Assembly (NCBI GenBank): GCA_030613445.1
Contig: JAUWLY010000134.1
Span: 1-7,537, forward strand
Direction: 5' to 3'
Origin: Candidatus Stahliibacteriota bacterium
Lineage (GTDB): Bacteria > Hydrothermota > Tepidihabitantia > SM23-42
Length of the DNA: 7,537 nt
Within the stretch, counting starts at the first letter, position 1. The number at the start of each line of letters is the position of its first letter. The position numbers and the translations under genes are program-made. The notes beneath the pieces were generated by a model. That model was given only the letters and a program-made list of their open reading frames with translations, was not told the DNA's origin and ran no database searches. Of the stretch, positions 7,315 through 7,537 are shown piece by piece.

Positions 7315-7344
7315 TTAGAATGTGTTTAGAAAGCCACATTTTAA
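7315..7344 (+). other. 10-bp dyad in the gap before arcC
   Basis: UUAGAAUGUG (7315-7324) can pair with CACAUUUUAA (7335-7344) with one G-U pair and a 10-base loop. It lies about 70 bases after the operon's last stop and 20 bases before the arcC -35 box. No T-run follows directly; the nearest begins at 7370. It may be a weak terminator or RNA 3' end for the operon, or an operator for arcC. The surrounding gap (7235-7397) also holds ATTTC-CTAA-GAAAT (7235-7248) and the related ATTC-CTTA-GAAT (7310-7321), and otherwise nothing I recognise. Confidence 0.45.
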
Positions 7345-7364
7345 CCTGATAATAGACCAAAGTA

Positions 7365-7392
7365 TTGACTTTTTTTTGTGTATCTCTATAAT
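7365..7392 (+). promoter_or_regulatory. Sigma70-type promoter of arcC
   Basis: TTGACT (7365-7370) and a perfect TATAAT (7387-7392) are 16 bp apart, the same spacing as the promoter at 212-239. The spacer begins with a T-run (7370-7377 including the last base of the -35 box). The small dyad AAAGT-ATTG-ACTTT (7359-7372) covers the -35 box and could act as an operator or, with the T-run, as a weak terminator. The -10 box ends only five bases before the arcC ATG. Confidence 0.78.
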
Positions 7393-7397
7393 TCAAA

Positions 7398-7537
7398 ATG
7401 AAGAAGGCGGTTATCGCTCTGGGCGGAAATGCCATTGCCTCAACGGGCAAGGAAAACATCCATGAACAATTTGCAAATACACGCAAGAGCCTGGAAAGCA
7501 TTGTTGAATTAATTCAGGAAGGTTATAATTTAGCCGT
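7398..7537 (+). CDS. arcC: Carbamate kinase, N-terminal part (runs off the window)
   Basis: 46 complete codons are present; the family is about 310 residues long. The start MKKAVIALGGNAI carries the A-L-G-G-N-A phosphate-binding signature of carbamate kinases (residues 7-12). The helix EQFANTRKSLESIVELIQEGYNL matches the usual continuation. The enzyme transfers phosphate between carbamoyl phosphate and ADP, giving ATP, ammonia and CO2, in the cytoplasm, typically ending arginine-deiminase, agmatine or purine fermentation. Which pathway applies here cannot be told because the neighbours lie outside. The ATG is fixed by an in-frame TAA inside the -10 box (7389-7391). No Shine-Dalgarno site precedes it, and the promoter geometry puts the transcript start at the ATG, so the mRNA appears leaderless. 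Confusion with another amino-acid kinase is possible but unlikely given ALGGNA. Confidence 0.88.
   Translation, partial: MKKAVIALGGNAIASTGKENIHEQFANTRKSLESIVELIQEGYNLA

Overview
The window reads as bacterial, AT-rich and almost entirely coding on the + strand. The secreted proteins end in the C-terminal sorting-type domains (PNP...IYDxxGR...GIYFV) used by the Bacteroidetes/FCB assemblage. The variant Q/NPNPxR...IRY...LKIYDAxGRLVKxFL...WDGxDxxGRxLxxGIYFVxLE seen in two of them is the style I associate with uncultured FCB-like phyla such as candidate division WOR-3 (Stahlbacteria). That placement is pattern recognition from memory and was not checked by a search.

Layout. Positions 1-150 hold the 3' end of an unrecognised gene. 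A 116-base gap (151-266) follows with a near-ideal sigma70-type promoter (TTGACA, 16 bp, TATAAT) and a strong ribosome binding site. These drive three consecutive co-directional genes: a 1289-residue protein (267-4136), a 486-residue protein (4193-5653) and a 517-residue protein (5681-7234). The gaps between them are 56 and 27 bases, each holds a hairpin right after the stop codon, and neither holds an obvious promoter, so an operon is likely. A 163-base gap (7235-7397) then carries small dyads and a second promoter (TTGACT, 16 bp, TATAAT). Its predicted transcription start falls on the ATG of a carbamate kinase gene (arcC), which runs off the window.

The three central proteins share an architecture: an N-terminal hydrophobic export signal, a body of beta-propeller-type repeats, and a C-terminal sorting/FlgD-like Ig domain. 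They differ in repeat type: Asp-box (BNR) repeats plus a second repeat family in the first, FG-GAP/VCBS calcium-loop repeats in the second, and degenerate sialidase-like repeats with two Asp-boxes in the third. No catalytic motif was seen in any. The most economical reading is a set of co-expressed cell-surface or secreted proteins for adhesion, substrate binding or scaffolding. Their ligand cannot be told from sequence. The arcC gene is probably a separate transcription unit with a housekeeping energy or nitrogen role.

I found no RNA gene, insertion sequence, CRISPR array or attachment site.
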